39,495 nt of DNA from an uncultured Pirellulaceae bacterium (GCA_905480545.1 CAJQQR010000284.1:1-39495), one strand, 5' to 3'. Shown: positions 19,501 through 28,063, numbered from the stretch's first letter. Program-made: numbers and translations. Notes: generated by a model not told the origin, from the sequence alone.

Positions 19501-19884
19501 TTTGTTTTGTTTGCTGTTCTCCGGCGACAATCGTTCACGATAAAAGTTGATCTTTTCGTCGACCGACTGGAAACTCAGATCATGAGGAATCCAATCGCGA
19601 TTGTTTCGTATATCAAGATCATTTGATTTTCGTCGCGTTGTTTGAGTAACGTAGGCTCGGCCTTGATTATCAAACGAGATTGCAATGGGGTCCGGAACGT
19701 TGAGTGACTTGGTCCACTTTGTATACTCAAGTTGCTTCGGCTTCACATTTTTCAAACGAGATGATTTTTCCGAGAGCGATTTTTCTTGTGCAACAGAATT
19801 GCTGGAGCGAACCGGAAGTAAGCATAAGAAAAAAAAGACGAACGAAAGTAATGCGATCAATTTTGCGTGGCGTCGTGGTCTCAT
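16510..19884 (-). CDS. PVC-type membrane-bound dehydrogenase / HEAT / cytochrome c protein
   Basis: The product has 1,124 residues and is exported (signal sequence about residues 8-32). From about 50 to 460 it is a beta-propeller like the PVC 'membrane-bound dehydrogenase' domain, with EF-hand-like calcium loops (DLNGDGKNDYRD, DSNGDGFADSS, DTSGDGVANQ). A HEAT-repeat stretch follows (about 480-960). The C terminus is a PVC-type haem domain with one c-type site, CVRCH, near residue 1004, followed by the typical VGPKLDGIA, VFPSADIEPEY and IMPEMTMSLS segments; the distal Met is probably in the latter. Such proteins are taken to oxidise sugars or other organics and pass electrons to a periplasmic chain; the substrate is unknown. 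The last codons and the stop lie in a 14-bp tandem repeat. It is divergent from the esterase fusion at 20467. Confidence 0.92.
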   Translation of the reverse strand: MRPRRHAKLIALLSFVFFFLCLLPVRSSNSVAQEKSLSEKSSRLKNVKPKQLEYTKWTKSLNVPDPIAISFDNQGRAYVTQTTRRKSNDLDIRNNRDWIPHDLSFQSVDEKINFYRERLSPENSKQNKRRVQDLNGDGKNDYRDLMVLSEKIFRIEDSNGDGFADSSKLFADGFNTEVTGIAAGVLHFDGEVYATIAPDVWKLQDTSGDGVANQRSKLVSGFGLHIAYAGHDMHGLTVGPDGKVYWSIGDKGVSVSSNEGKKFLYPNQGCVLRCNPDGSCFEVFAHGLRNVQELAFDQYGNLFGVDNDADQPGERERYVYIVPGMDAGWRCNYQYRGNRFNPWTDERLWQTYHSGQPAYIIPPLKYGPNGPAGFAFNPGTAINNEYKNYFFFTGAPHGDQFAFKVEPDGATFQVIDEHRIGRGVAIVGINFGPDGALYGVDWANGYPLNQTGAIWKIDDPNSSNSKIRMETKQLLFGGFEKLKNEKLSLLLGHADQRVRFGAQFELVKRNEISILHEVAAQVGNPQLRRIHAIWGLGQIDDQQSRPMNWAAFACDKDSEIQVQTLKVISDLKNFRRSEELERVFNSSNRRVQFHVMLMLRSHGSKFRDRWGFLERIASEIEMSNTYLRHAISMAMVGLNVADKVEEILASESEVFRICGVVALRSLKSEQVKEFLKDKSESVRAEAARAIHDDFSIPNALPDLAVSLNAPIKNGESFVRRAINANFRLGKNENILQLTRFATNVNQSPKFRKIAIENVGNWLTEDPLDQVTGRFQKLDTTMRILDKSTMEVVANRLGEIASGNQAELISSSLKAVRSLKVELNEKFLNAIVFSAKSPSEAKIEALVSLNKFKSSMLHGAIRHALKSSDEGLFLTSLGLFETTEPAQAFAIWKRKYEATDDMRWKQILLKFAADFDSQQKKQFILKEFELTLEHLDSHPLALDLLQIVSAESKKNEAAMTLLKEYHALVGEREKDNALFKYAVTLNGGNVERGKSIFNTNIDAQCVRCHRVGKSGSDVGPKLDGIATKRDANHLLRAIVFPSADIEPEYKTMMVALDSGKLINGVKVKETNDFLTIADHQGKTIKLNKDEIEQIAEKKQSIMPEMTMSLSMPEIRDLLAYLKSLI

Positions 19885-20466
19885 TTTTTTCTGTTCCTGT
19901 GCATATTGCAGTCGCCTCTTGGTACTCTTGGTTTATTTTAGTCGACATCAGAATCGATGTATCCCAGGCGTTTTAAGAGCGGTGAAAGCAATTCCCACTG
20001 GTTGACCAGAGCGCAACATCTTTTCCAAGCCCCAAGGATCTTTTCCCAAAAGAAAAATGGATTGCCATTGTCATGGTTGGTAAAAGCTAGGGGTTTAGAA
20101 AAAGGCCGCATACAAGAAACATCATTTCAGATTGGCGTTGCACCATCGACCGAAAAAAGAAAACGTCGGCAGCGGACGTGTTCCACTCCAGTGGAATTAG
20201 TTACGGCCAGCAACAGGTCAAGAGACATATTTTACATCTTCCGTAACAACCGATTGTGCGTCCTTACCATTTGATTCGACAGCGGTTTTACCCCGCATAA
20301 CGAATGCAAGGCCTCACAAATTGATCGCGCACGATTCGAATATAGATGGCCCACCGATCCCCTCCATATTCAAAGCGTGGTTTAAATCCAAAATTAAGGG
20401 CTGAGAATGAACAGGAATCGAACATGGGCTACAATAATAGGATCAACTCCCGATTAAAGTAGACGA
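19885..20466. other. Divergent intergenic region
   Basis: These 582 bp separate two divergently transcribed PVC-type cytochrome genes, so both promoters should lie here. A TACAAT at 20430-20435 with a poor -35-like TGAACA 16 bases upstream could serve the plus-strand gene. I see no coding frame with convincing composition and no clear operator. Confidence 0.45.
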
Positions 20467-23400
20467 ATGACTGTTCAAAAACCCCAACGAAAATCACGTT
20501 CCCATGATGTGGTTTTATCTTATTTTGTGTTGATTGCATTTGCGTTTTCGACATTGTCGTCGACGAGAAATACGGTCGCGATTCAGCCCGATGAATTCGA
20601 ACATTCCGATCTGTCATTTTACAGAGACGAAGGTGGCACAAAACAGCGAATCAAAACTGTTGACCATTGGCAAAAACGTCGTGAACAAATCCTGGAAGGC
20701 ATGCAATCTGTCACTGGCCGTCTCCCCAAAAACCGAAACAAGAATTTTACAGTTTCTGAAATCAATCAAACGTCGTTCGCAAAATTCGATGTGAAAACCA
20801 TCTCAATAACGGTTGCTTCAAAATCGAAAGTCATTGCAGATGTTTACATTCCGAAGGCATCGCTACAAGAGGGAAAAACTCGCCCGGCCGTTCTCGCGTT
20901 ACATCCGACCGGGTCTGCGGGCAAAACACTGATTGGTGGCATGTCACCAAAACCCAACCGACAATATGCGAATGAGCTTGCGGAACGCGGATATGTTGTC
21001 ATCGCACCCGACTATCCTTCCTTCGGTGATTTAACAAATCACGATTTTGAAGAGGACCAATTTCAATCGGGAACGATGCAAGGAATCGTCAATCATTTGC
21101 GATGCGTCGATTACTTAGAAGGCTTGCCAGGCGTCGACAAAAATCGCCTCGGTGTCATCGGTCATTCACTAGGGGGACACAATGCAATTTTCGCCGCGTT
21201 GTTTGACCCCCGTTTGAAAGTTGTTGCCAGTAGCTGCGGCTGGACTCCCTTTCATGATTATTATGGTGGCAAGATCGCGGGGTGGACAAGCGATCGATAC
21301 ATGCCGCAAATCAAGGACTCCGAAATCGGACTTAATCCAGATAAAATGCCTTTCGATTTTTATGAGTTGGTGGCGGCATTGGCACCTCGTCCGTTCCTTT
21401 CCATCTCACCAATCGCCGATTCAAACTTTGATTATAAAGGCGTTCAGAAAGCGATCCCTAAAGCTAAACAGATTTATGCATTGTTTGACGCGACTTCCAA
21501 TCTCAAGGCAGAATACCCCAATTACAGCCATGATTTTCCTACCGAGTCACGACAAGCGGCATACCAGTTCATCGACGACGCGTTGAATTATAAGCCGACG
21601 GAAACGAGCCTTAATTTCGCGGCTGAGCTTCCGCGATTCAAGCCACTTTCACCTAATGATGCACTGAAATCGTTTAATTCCAAACTACCGCTCACGCTAG
21701 TGGCTGCTGAACCATTGGTCACCGATCCGGTTGCAATGTCGTTTGATGCGGGGCAGCGATTGTATGTGGTTGAGATGAAAGACTACTCCGAACAAGACAA
21801 AGAAATGCTCGGTCAGGTGCGGCTTCTTTACGATGATGACAAAGACGGTCTCTACGACCGCAGCACCATTTTCGCCGACAAACTGTCGTGGCCCACTGCG
21901 ATAACCTGTTATGATGACGGTGTGTTCGTCGGAGCCGCGCCCGATATTTTCTATTTAAAGGATGGCGATGGCGATGGCGTTGCCGAAATTCGAAAAAAGG
22001 TTTTTACCGGGTTTGGTCGCGGCAACGTTCAAGGTTTGATGAATTGTTTTCGCTGGGGACTGGACAATCGGATTCACGGTGCCACCAGCAGCTCTGGTGG
22101 AAAAGTCTACAGGATTGGCGACAATCCCATGTCGGCGATCGATCTTCGTGGTCGAGACTTTTCGTTCGATCCGAAGACGTTGGAAATACGAGCGGAAACC
22201 GGTGGGGGGCAACACGGAATGTGCTTCGATGATCTCGGATCAAAATTCGTATGCTCCAACAGCGACCATGCTCAATACATCCGGTACGATGGGCGATACA
22301 CGGCGCGAAATCCACATTTCCTTCCAACCGCATCCCGCATCAGCATCGCCACCGACGGTGGACAGGCGGAGGTTTTTCGCGACAGCCCAGTTGAACCGTG
22401 GCGGATAGTTCGAACGCGCTTACGGGTCAACAAGAAGGTTGGTGGTCCGGTCGAAGGAGGCGGCAGACCCGCCGGTTATTTCACCGGTGCAACAGGAATT
22501 ACAATCTACCGCGGGGATGCGGGCCTATTTGAAAAAGGTACCGCCATCATTGGGGATGTAGGTAGCAACATCGTGCATCGCAAAAAGGTTGCACGAAATG
22601 GCCTGAACATATCCGCTTCTCGGTTGGATCAGTCATCCGAAATGCTGACGTCGACGGACAACTGGTTTCGGCCGGTGCAGTTCGCGAATGCACCCGATGG
22701 ATGCTTGTATGTGTTGGACATGTATCGTGAAGTGATTGAACATCCACTTAGCCTGCCACCCGAGATCAAACAGCATTTGGATTTAACAAGCGGAAAGAAT
22801 CGAGGTAGAATTTACCGAATGGGAACACCGCGGAAGGCGTGGCGATATCAGTCTGAAAGCGGTCTATCGAGCAAAACCTCGACCAAGAACCTCGTCGGTT
22901 TACTGAATTCCCAAAACAGTTGGCAGCGAGAAACCGCAGCGCGACTCTTATACGAGCAACAAGACCAACGAGCGATTCAGTTCCTCCAAACCGCACGCGT
23001 AAATGACTTCAATGCGATTGGACGAATTCATGCATTATGGTCGTTGCACGGAATGAAGCTTCTTAAACCTGATGACTTTGTGGTCGCTGTGCAAGACATC
23101 GATCCGCAAGTGGTTTGTCATGCGATACATTTGGCCGAATTGACCGATCCGAAATGGTTGGAGACATCAACGTTTTCGCGGCTTGCCGAACATCCGAATA
23201 TTCATATCCGATTGCAGCTTGCATTTTCGATTGGCGCTGCAAACGAGATGGTCCGCAAAAAAGTCTTGTGGCGATTGATGAAGAACGCAACCAAAAACGA
23301 AACAGGGAGTCATCGAGATGCAAACGTTTCACCGTTGATGTTGACTGCAATCATGAGCTCCGCAAATGGTGTTCAATACCCGTTGCTCGTCAAGTTGATT

Positions 23401-24507
23401 TCAAATAAAGCGATGCTCCAATCAAAATCGGGTCAAGTTTTCATGACCTCTTTCGTTGAGCAAATGGTCAAACGGAATCATGATGTCGAAATTTCGTCAC
23501 TGATTGAATTCTTTGCGGGACAAGTCACTGATGGAAAAGCAAATACGGTCGAGGAAACAGTCTTTCGGATCGCTGGAATTCGATCGAAAACGGCGAGGAG
23601 GATCGTCTCATCTCCGATGTTATACCCTTATTTTAAGCTGCGGTTCGCTGAGCTGATGCAATCAGCAGTCGATGTTGATGAAAAAATCCGCGTGCGGCTT
23701 GAAGCGATCCGGTTGCTTCAGCTTTCCGATTTCGGATCCCTGAGAGAATCTTTTACTTCGCTTCTAAAAGTTGACCAACCCATTGAAATCCAGCTTGCTG
23801 CGCTCGATGTCCTTTGTAGTTTCGGCGACCCGAGAACCGCATCAATTCTTCTGTTGCGACGTTCCCAACTGAGCCAACAAATGCAGCACGCAATCCGAAT
23901 GAGGCTGATGTCCCGATCCCAATGGACCGTTCAACTTCTGGAAGATTCGCAGGCGAACCAGTTTGCCGCGGGCGAACTTCAGATCCTCTCTAAGTCCTCC
24001 AACAAAGAAATCAAGAGGCTGGCTGACCAGTTACTCAAACAAGCGACGAGCCCGTCGAAAGATGCCTTGATCAGGAACTATCAGAAATCACTCTCTCTCC
24101 TTGGAACCGCATTAGAGGGAAAGAAGATCTTCGAAAAGCATTGTGCGAATTGCCACAGAGCTTCAGGGATTGGATTCGAAATCGGCCCCAATCTGGCGGC
24201 CATGAAGTCGCGTGGAAAAGCGGCAATCTTGAGCAACGTCTTAGATCCGAATCGAGAAGTCAATCCATCGTTTAACAGTTACATTGTGCAATTGGACGAT
24301 GGTCGAAACGTGAATGGAATGATCACCAACGAGACATCGAATTCGATCACTTTGACATCGGCAAACAACAAAGCTCAAACGGTCTCTCGCGATCAAATCG
24401 AAGCAATCAAAAACAGTGGCTTATCATTAATGCCAGAAGGCCTCGAGAAAGACATATCTGTCGAACAGATGGCAGACTTACTCGAATTCCTCATGAGTTC
24501 AAATTAA
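20467..24507 (+). CDS. Esterase - PVC dehydrogenase - HEAT - cytochrome c fusion
   Basis: The product has 1,346 residues and an N-terminal signal sequence (about 17-38). Part one (about 60-375) is an alpha/beta hydrolase like acetyl-xylan esterase or dienelactone hydrolase: the nucleophile elbow is GHSLGG with Ser234, and a late NYSHDFP supplies a likely catalytic His. Part two (about 390-780) is the PVC membrane-bound dehydrogenase propeller with calcium-type loops (DDDKDGLYD, DGDGDGVAE). Part three is HEAT-like helices (about 790-1,200). The end is a PVC-type haem domain with CANCH near residue 1226, then IGPNLAAM, LDPNREVNPSF and SLMPEGL. A single exported protein could cleave an ester and then oxidise the freed sugar or alcohol. 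The gene heads a plus-strand pair with the ceramidase-like gene 63 bp downstream. Confidence 0.92.
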   Translation: MTVQKPQRKSRSHDVVLSYFVLIAFAFSTLSSTRNTVAIQPDEFEHSDLSFYRDEGGTKQRIKTVDHWQKRREQILEGMQSVTGRLPKNRNKNFTVSEINQTSFAKFDVKTISITVASKSKVIADVYIPKASLQEGKTRPAVLALHPTGSAGKTLIGGMSPKPNRQYANELAERGYVVIAPDYPSFGDLTNHDFEEDQFQSGTMQGIVNHLRCVDYLEGLPGVDKNRLGVIGHSLGGHNAIFAALFDPRLKVVASSCGWTPFHDYYGGKIAGWTSDRYMPQIKDSEIGLNPDKMPFDFYELVAALAPRPFLSISPIADSNFDYKGVQKAIPKAKQIYALFDATSNLKAEYPNYSHDFPTESRQAAYQFIDDALNYKPTETSLNFAAELPRFKPLSPNDALKSFNSKLPLTLVAAEPLVTDPVAMSFDAGQRLYVVEMKDYSEQDKEMLGQVRLLYDDDKDGLYDRSTIFADKLSWPTAITCYDDGVFVGAAPDIFYLKDGDGDGVAEIRKKVFTGFGRGNVQGLMNCFRWGLDNRIHGATSSSGGKVYRIGDNPMSAIDLRGRDFSFDPKTLEIRAETGGGQHGMCFDDLGSKFVCSNSDHAQYIRYDGRYTARNPHFLPTASRISIATDGGQAEVFRDSPVEPWRIVRTRLRVNKKVGGPVEGGGRPAGYFTGATGITIYRGDAGLFEKGTAIIGDVGSNIVHRKKVARNGLNISASRLDQSSEMLTSTDNWFRPVQFANAPDGCLYVLDMYREVIEHPLSLPPEIKQHLDLTSGKNRGRIYRMGTPRKAWRYQSESGLSSKTSTKNLVGLLNSQNSWQRETAARLLYEQQDQRAIQFLQTARVNDFNAIGRIHALWSLHGMKLLKPDDFVVAVQDIDPQVVCHAIHLAELTDPKWLETSTFSRLAEHPNIHIRLQLAFSIGAANEMVRKKVLWRLMKNATKNETGSHRDANVSPLMLTAIMSSANGVQYPLLVKLISNKAMLQSKSGQVFMTSFVEQMVKRNHDVEISSLIEFFAGQVTDGKANTVEETVFRIAGIRSKTARRIVSSPMLYPYFKLRFAELMQSAVDVDEKIRVRLEAIRLLQLSDFGSLRESFTSLLKVDQPIEIQLAALDVLCSFGDPRTASILLLRRSQLSQQMQHAIRMRLMSRSQWTVQLLEDSQANQFAAGELQILSKSSNKEIKRLADQLLKQATSPSKDALIRNYQKSLSLLGTALEGKKIFEKHCANCHRASGIGFEIGPNLAAMKSRGKAAILSNVLDPNREVNPSFNSYIVQLDDGRNVNGMITNETSNSITLTSANNKAQTVSRDQIEAIKNSGLSLMPEGLEKDISVEQMADLLEFLMSSN

Positions 24508-24570
24508 GAGAACGCGAAAAATCCGTTACGCGATTTTATTTTCCATTTCCTCCCAAACGATGATTTGCTG

Positions 24571-25929
24571 ATGCTTCAACAACGAATTTACCGAACGGTT
24601 TTTATTGTCATTGTTTTGCTCGTCAATAGCACGATAGCGATCGGTCAAATCAAAGTTTCAACTTTCCATGTGGATGCATCGCCCCCGATTGGCAGCCCAT
24701 TGGCATACGACCCGACAACTGAAATCCAATCACCACTTTCGTGCCGTGGAATTGTAATTCAATCCGATAAAAAGCCGATCGTGCTGTGCAGTATCGATTG
24801 GCTTGGTGTTGCGAACGATGCGCAGAACGAATTCAAAAAAGCATTTGCCGAGTCGGCTGGCACAACGGCCGATCGGGTTTCGATTCACGCAATACATCAA
24901 CACGATGCTCCGCGATGTGATTTTTCGGCCGAGAAAATCCTACGGGAATTCGGGTACGGTAAAAGATCGTATGACGTCGATTTTTGCCGAAGCGTAATCA
25001 AACGTGCGGCCGCGGCGATTGCGAATTCTCTTGATAACGCAAGACCAGTGACCCACTTGGGGACAGGGCAGGCCAATGTGGAAAAAGTTGCGTCAAACCG
25101 GCGACTGCTCGGTTCAGATGGTAAAGTCAAATTCACGCGTTATACAGCAACAAAGGATCCGGCCATTCGGGCCATGAAAACGGGGACCATTGACCCCGCT
25201 CTTAAATCACTCAGTTTTTGGAATCGTGATCAGCCGATTGTTGTATTAACATTTTATGCGACACATCCGCAGAGTTATTATCGTACGGGAAAGGCAAATC
25301 CTGACTTCCCTGGACTCGCCAGAAACGCAAGAGAAACAAAAACAGGAGTTCCTCACATTCATTTCAACGGGGCAGGGGGTAACATTGGTGCAGGAAAATG
25401 GAACGACGGTTCGGTTGAAAATCGAACGGTTCTCGCTGGTCGCGTCGAACAAGGAATGGCCGCAGCTTTCGACGCAACGAAGAAAACGCCAATCGACGCA
25501 TCAACTCTCTCTTGGGGAAAATCTGATGTTCAGTTGCCGGTCAGCAAGTTTTTGAAAGAAGAACGCTGCATCGCAATTTTAAAGAACAAAAAGGAGAAGG
25601 CGTCTACGCATCTCTATGCGGCCAAGCACTTGGTTTGGCTGCGTCGTTCCGCCGCCCAAACACCGATTCAAGTCTCCTGCTTGACGATCAATGAATCAAA
25701 AACGATTTTCATGCCCGGGGAACTGTTCGTTGAGTACCAATTGGAATCTCAGGAATTGGCTCCCAATTCTTTTGTTTCGATGGCTGCGTATGGAGAATAC
25801 GGCATGGGGTACATCGGCACGGCGATCGGTTACACACAAGGTGGATACGAAACGAGTGCCAATGCATCACGGGTCGGACCAGGCTCGGAAAAAGCCCTGA
25901 TGGACGCCGCAAAGGAATTGCTTAAGTAA
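24571..25929 (+). CDS. Neutral/alkaline ceramidase-like protein
   Basis: The product has about 452 residues and a signal sequence (hydrophobic 9-25). It matches the N-terminal domain of neutral/alkaline non-lysosomal ceramidases: IDWLGVANDAQNEF, the metal-site-like IHAIHQHDAPRCD, FYATHPQSYY, FNGAGGNIGAGKWNDG, and FMPGELFVEYQLES near the end. The family hydrolyses the amide of ceramides with zinc; planctomycete relatives are often secreted with unknown true substrates. I chose the ATG at 24571; a TTG at 24565 would add two residues. It lies 63 bp after the esterase-cytochrome fusion and probably shares its transcript. The C-terminal immunoglobulin-like domain of the classic enzyme is missing, as in many bacterial short forms. 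Confidence 0.85.
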   Translation: MLQQRIYRTVFIVIVLLVNSTIAIGQIKVSTFHVDASPPIGSPLAYDPTTEIQSPLSCRGIVIQSDKKPIVLCSIDWLGVANDAQNEFKKAFAESAGTTADRVSIHAIHQHDAPRCDFSAEKILREFGYGKRSYDVDFCRSVIKRAAAAIANSLDNARPVTHLGTGQANVEKVASNRRLLGSDGKVKFTRYTATKDPAIRAMKTGTIDPALKSLSFWNRDQPIVVLTFYATHPQSYYRTGKANPDFPGLARNARETKTGVPHIHFNGAGGNIGAGKWNDGSVENRTVLAGRVEQGMAAAFDATKKTPIDASTLSWGKSDVQLPVSKFLKEERCIAILKNKKEKASTHLYAAKHLVWLRRSAAQTPIQVSCLTINESKTIFMPGELFVEYQLESQELAPNSFVSMAAYGEYGMGYIGTAIGYTQGGYETSANASRVGPGSEKALMDAAKELLK

Positions 25930-25990
25930 TGGGAAGCCATTTCGCGTTTTGTGAAACCGAGTTCCCAAACTGGCCGCGTGTCAAAGAGCT

Positions 25991-26030
25991 TCTATTTGCT
26001 AACGCTATTGTCTATTTGCTAACGCTATTG
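25991..26030. repeat. 20-bp perfect tandem duplication
   Basis: TCTATTTGCTAACGCTATTG occurs twice back to back at 25991-26010 and 26011-26030 with no mismatch. It lies about 60 bp after the ceramidase-like gene. Confidence 0.95.
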
Positions 26031-26121
26031 GGAAACCAAAATCAATTTGCGACTGAATGTACATGCGGAGTATAAAAATTCAGAATAACTAAACATTGCT
26101 TAGTGTGCGGCGATAAGGTGC

Positions 26122-26178
26122 CACCGATAGGAAGATATCACCGATAGGAAGATATCACCGATAGGAAGATATCACCGA
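26122..26178. repeat. 17-bp tandem repeat (3 copies plus partial)
   Basis: CACCGATAGGAAGATAT is repeated exactly at 26122-26138, 26139-26155 and 26156-26172, followed by a partial copy (CACCGA). It sits just 3' of the minus-strand Gfo/Idh gene. Confidence 0.95.
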
Positions 26179-26226
26179 CACGATGCGAGGAACCGAGTAC
26201 CGATACCCTAATGTATTTGGCAGCCG

Positions 26227-27207
26227 CTATTTCAACAGCGAATCCAACCGAACGGCTTTTCCTGTCCTCTTTGCCGTGTCGGCAGCAGCCATAAACGCAT
26301 AAAGCTCAATCGTTTCAGCTGAATCGACGGGAGGTTTTCCCGTTTTGAAAAATTTGACAATTTCGACCAAGAGCGGTTTGTAACCGCCGTATTTCCCGAG
26401 GTTGACAATGCCCTTTTCACAAAATGCCGTACCACCATATCCGGACGCCCCGGCACGAACTCCACGAAAAGTGGCGATTCGCCCATCACTCCAGACACCA
26501 GTGACCAATTCAAAATCGGCGGTTGATGTCCGCGTAACACTTTCGCAGCCCGGCCCCATCACGGTGTACAAAATTTCGACGCCGTGTATCCCATACCAAA
26601 ACAAATCGGGATGCGTCTTTTCAAGCGAACAAGGGCTATACGTACTAACACCAAAGACTTTACCGAACTTTCCACCGCGAACATCCTGTGCCAAAGTCAT
26701 GTAACGAAGAGATGAAGAGGAGAACACGGGAACTTTTTTTTCTTTTGCATATCGAAAAATTGCCATGGCATCTTCGAGTGATCCAGCGATCGGCTTGTCG
26801 ATAAACAGTGTTTTGCCCGCGTCGATCACCAGTTTGGCTTGAGCAAGATGCGGGCGGCCGTCATTTGTTTCAAGCAGCACGCAGTCAATTTTTTCCAACA
26901 ACTCCGGAATCGATTTTGTAATTTCGATCCCCATCTCCTTAAATTCTTTGGTGTATTTCGGGATTCGCGATGTGCTTGATGCAATATCAGGGCTTCCGAA
27001 GGGATATGCTGCGATCACTTTGCAGCCGGAAACATTTTCCGCAGCTTTCGGATCGTTCAACATTCTGGCAAATGCTGGTGCATGAGACGTATCCAATCCG
27101 ATAACACCTACCCGAATCGTTTCGCGGCTTTCGGCTTGACCGAACGAAATCCCCGGAATCGCAAGGACAAAGAAAACGATTAAAAATGAGTCAATTCGAG
27201 CGGACAT
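26227..27207 (-). CDS. Exported Gfo/Idh/MocA-fold oxidoreductase-like protein
   Basis: The product has 326 residues with a clear Sec-type signal sequence (residues 7-23, cleavage after SFGQA). The mature part is a Gfo/Idh Rossmann domain, starting IRVGVIGLDTSHAPAFARML, followed by the LFIDKPIAGSLEDAMAIF segment in which DKP stands for the usual EKP with its catalytic Lys. The C-terminal half (GIHGVEILYTVMGPGCESV and on) is the substrate-binding domain. The dinucleotide loop reads GVIGLD instead of GxGxxG, so cofactor binding may differ. Export of a NAD(P)-type enzyme by Sec is unusual, because cofactor would not normally be available outside. Its neighbours are also secreted, suggesting a shared periplasmic substrate. 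No Shine-Dalgarno is seen. Confidence 0.88.
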   Translation of the reverse strand: MSARIDSFLIVFFVLAIPGISFGQAESRETIRVGVIGLDTSHAPAFARMLNDPKAAENVSGCKVIAAYPFGSPDIASSTSRIPKYTKEFKEMGIEITKSIPELLEKIDCVLLETNDGRPHLAQAKLVIDAGKTLFIDKPIAGSLEDAMAIFRYAKEKKVPVFSSSSLRYMTLAQDVRGGKFGKVFGVSTYSPCSLEKTHPDLFWYGIHGVEILYTVMGPGCESVTRTSTADFELVTGVWSDGRIATFRGVRAGASGYGGTAFCEKGIVNLGKYGGYKPLLVEIVKFFKTGKPPVDSAETIELYAFMAAADTAKRTGKAVRLDSLLK

Positions 27208-27369
27208 CGGAATCTCGGCAGGGAAGTTGAGGGCGAGCTAAAAGTCAGCCTTGATTTTCCGCCGAAACGAGGTCAAATTCAAGCCTTTATCTCGGCTTGG
27301 GATTTCAATTCTGATGTTTGGATCCGCCATGAAGTGCCGATTAGCAAACGCCGGTCTCGTTGAGCGCAT

Positions 27370-27403
27370 AAAAAAACCGCCTCAAGTGGTCAACTTGAGA
27401 CGG
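27370..27403 (-). terminator. Rho-independent terminator of the HTH/receiver gene
   Basis: On the minus strand CCGTCTCAAG (27403-27394) pairs with CTTGAGGCGG (27386-27377), 9 of 10 positions plus one G-T pair, with a 7-base loop. It is followed by seven T residues (27376-27370). It lies about 90 bases after the stop codon of the minus-strand gene at 27491. Confidence 0.9.
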
Positions 27404-27490
27404 AATATATTTTCTCGGCGAAGGTATATTTTTGGATTCGCTTCATCGATGCGAAATCGTGAAACGCCCCCTTTCCAATTCAAAATCGAA

Positions 27491-28063
27491 TTAGACCAAT
27501 TCTTTGCGAGTTCCAACCAACGTTCGAAGTCTCTCAGCGAGCAAGCTCGCATCGAACGGCTTCTTGAACGTCTCGTTGATTGCAGAGCGATCAAAGCTCA
27601 TTGGTTGTCCATCATCTGGAAGCAACGCAATCAAAATTGTCTCACCAAAGTCTGTGTTCTTGCGTAGATTTTGGCAAATCTGCAAGGCCTCAACTTTGCC
27701 GATTGAAAAGTCAACGATGATGCAATCAGGGTGGAAGCCTTCGGCTTGAATGCCGGCTTCGAATCCACTTGCAGCAACGCCAACTTTGAAAGACTTTTCA
27801 GGTGGCAATTCACGACGTAGATTTTCGATCAAAACTTGATCTTGAGCGACGATTAAGACTTTGGCCATTGCCTCGTCTTCAAGGTCACCAAGAGGCATAC
27901 CATGCTCTTTCAAGAATCTAATCAAAAACTCACGTGGAATACGACGGTCTTGTGATCCAGGAATTCGGTAGCCTTTGAGGCGACCGGAATCAAACCACTT
28001 GCTAACCGTTCGTGGAGCCACCTTACAGATCTTTGCGACCTGACCAGTAGTAAATACCTTCAT
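27491..28063 (-). CDS. MerR/excisionase-like HTH plus receiver-like domain protein
   Basis: The product has 190 residues. Residues 1-60 are a winged HTH of the MerR/BldC/excisionase type (FTTGQVAKICKVAPRTVSKW, with a basic GYRIPGSQDRRIPRE wing). Residues 68-188 have the layout of a response-regulator receiver (MAKVLIVAQDQ, CIIVDFSIGK, ETFKKPF). Three of the usual five receiver positions are altered: the N-terminal acidic pair is AQD, the Thr/Ser position after strand 4 is Leu in ILIALLPDD, while the phospho-acceptor Asp (IVDF) and the Lys (FKKPF) remain. It may therefore act without phosphorylation or with weak phosphorylation. GGAGAG just before the ATG supports the start. It has its own terminator and no kinase next to it. 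This domain order is familiar from planctomycetes. Confidence 0.88.
   Translation of the reverse strand: MKVFTTGQVAKICKVAPRTVSKWFDSGRLKGYRIPGSQDRRIPREFLIRFLKEHGMPLGDLEDEAMAKVLIVAQDQVLIENLRRELPPEKSFKVGVAASGFEAGIQAEGFHPDCIIVDFSIGKVEALQICQNLRKNTDFGETILIALLPDDGQPMSFDRSAINETFKKPFDASLLAERLRTLVGTRKELV

Larger units (their letters stand above)
25930..26226. other. Convergent intergenic region with two tandem repeats
   Basis: About 297 bp lie between the ceramidase-like gene and the converging Gfo/Idh gene. It contains a perfect 20-bp duplication and a 17-bp triplication (listed separately) and no gene. Confidence 0.6.
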
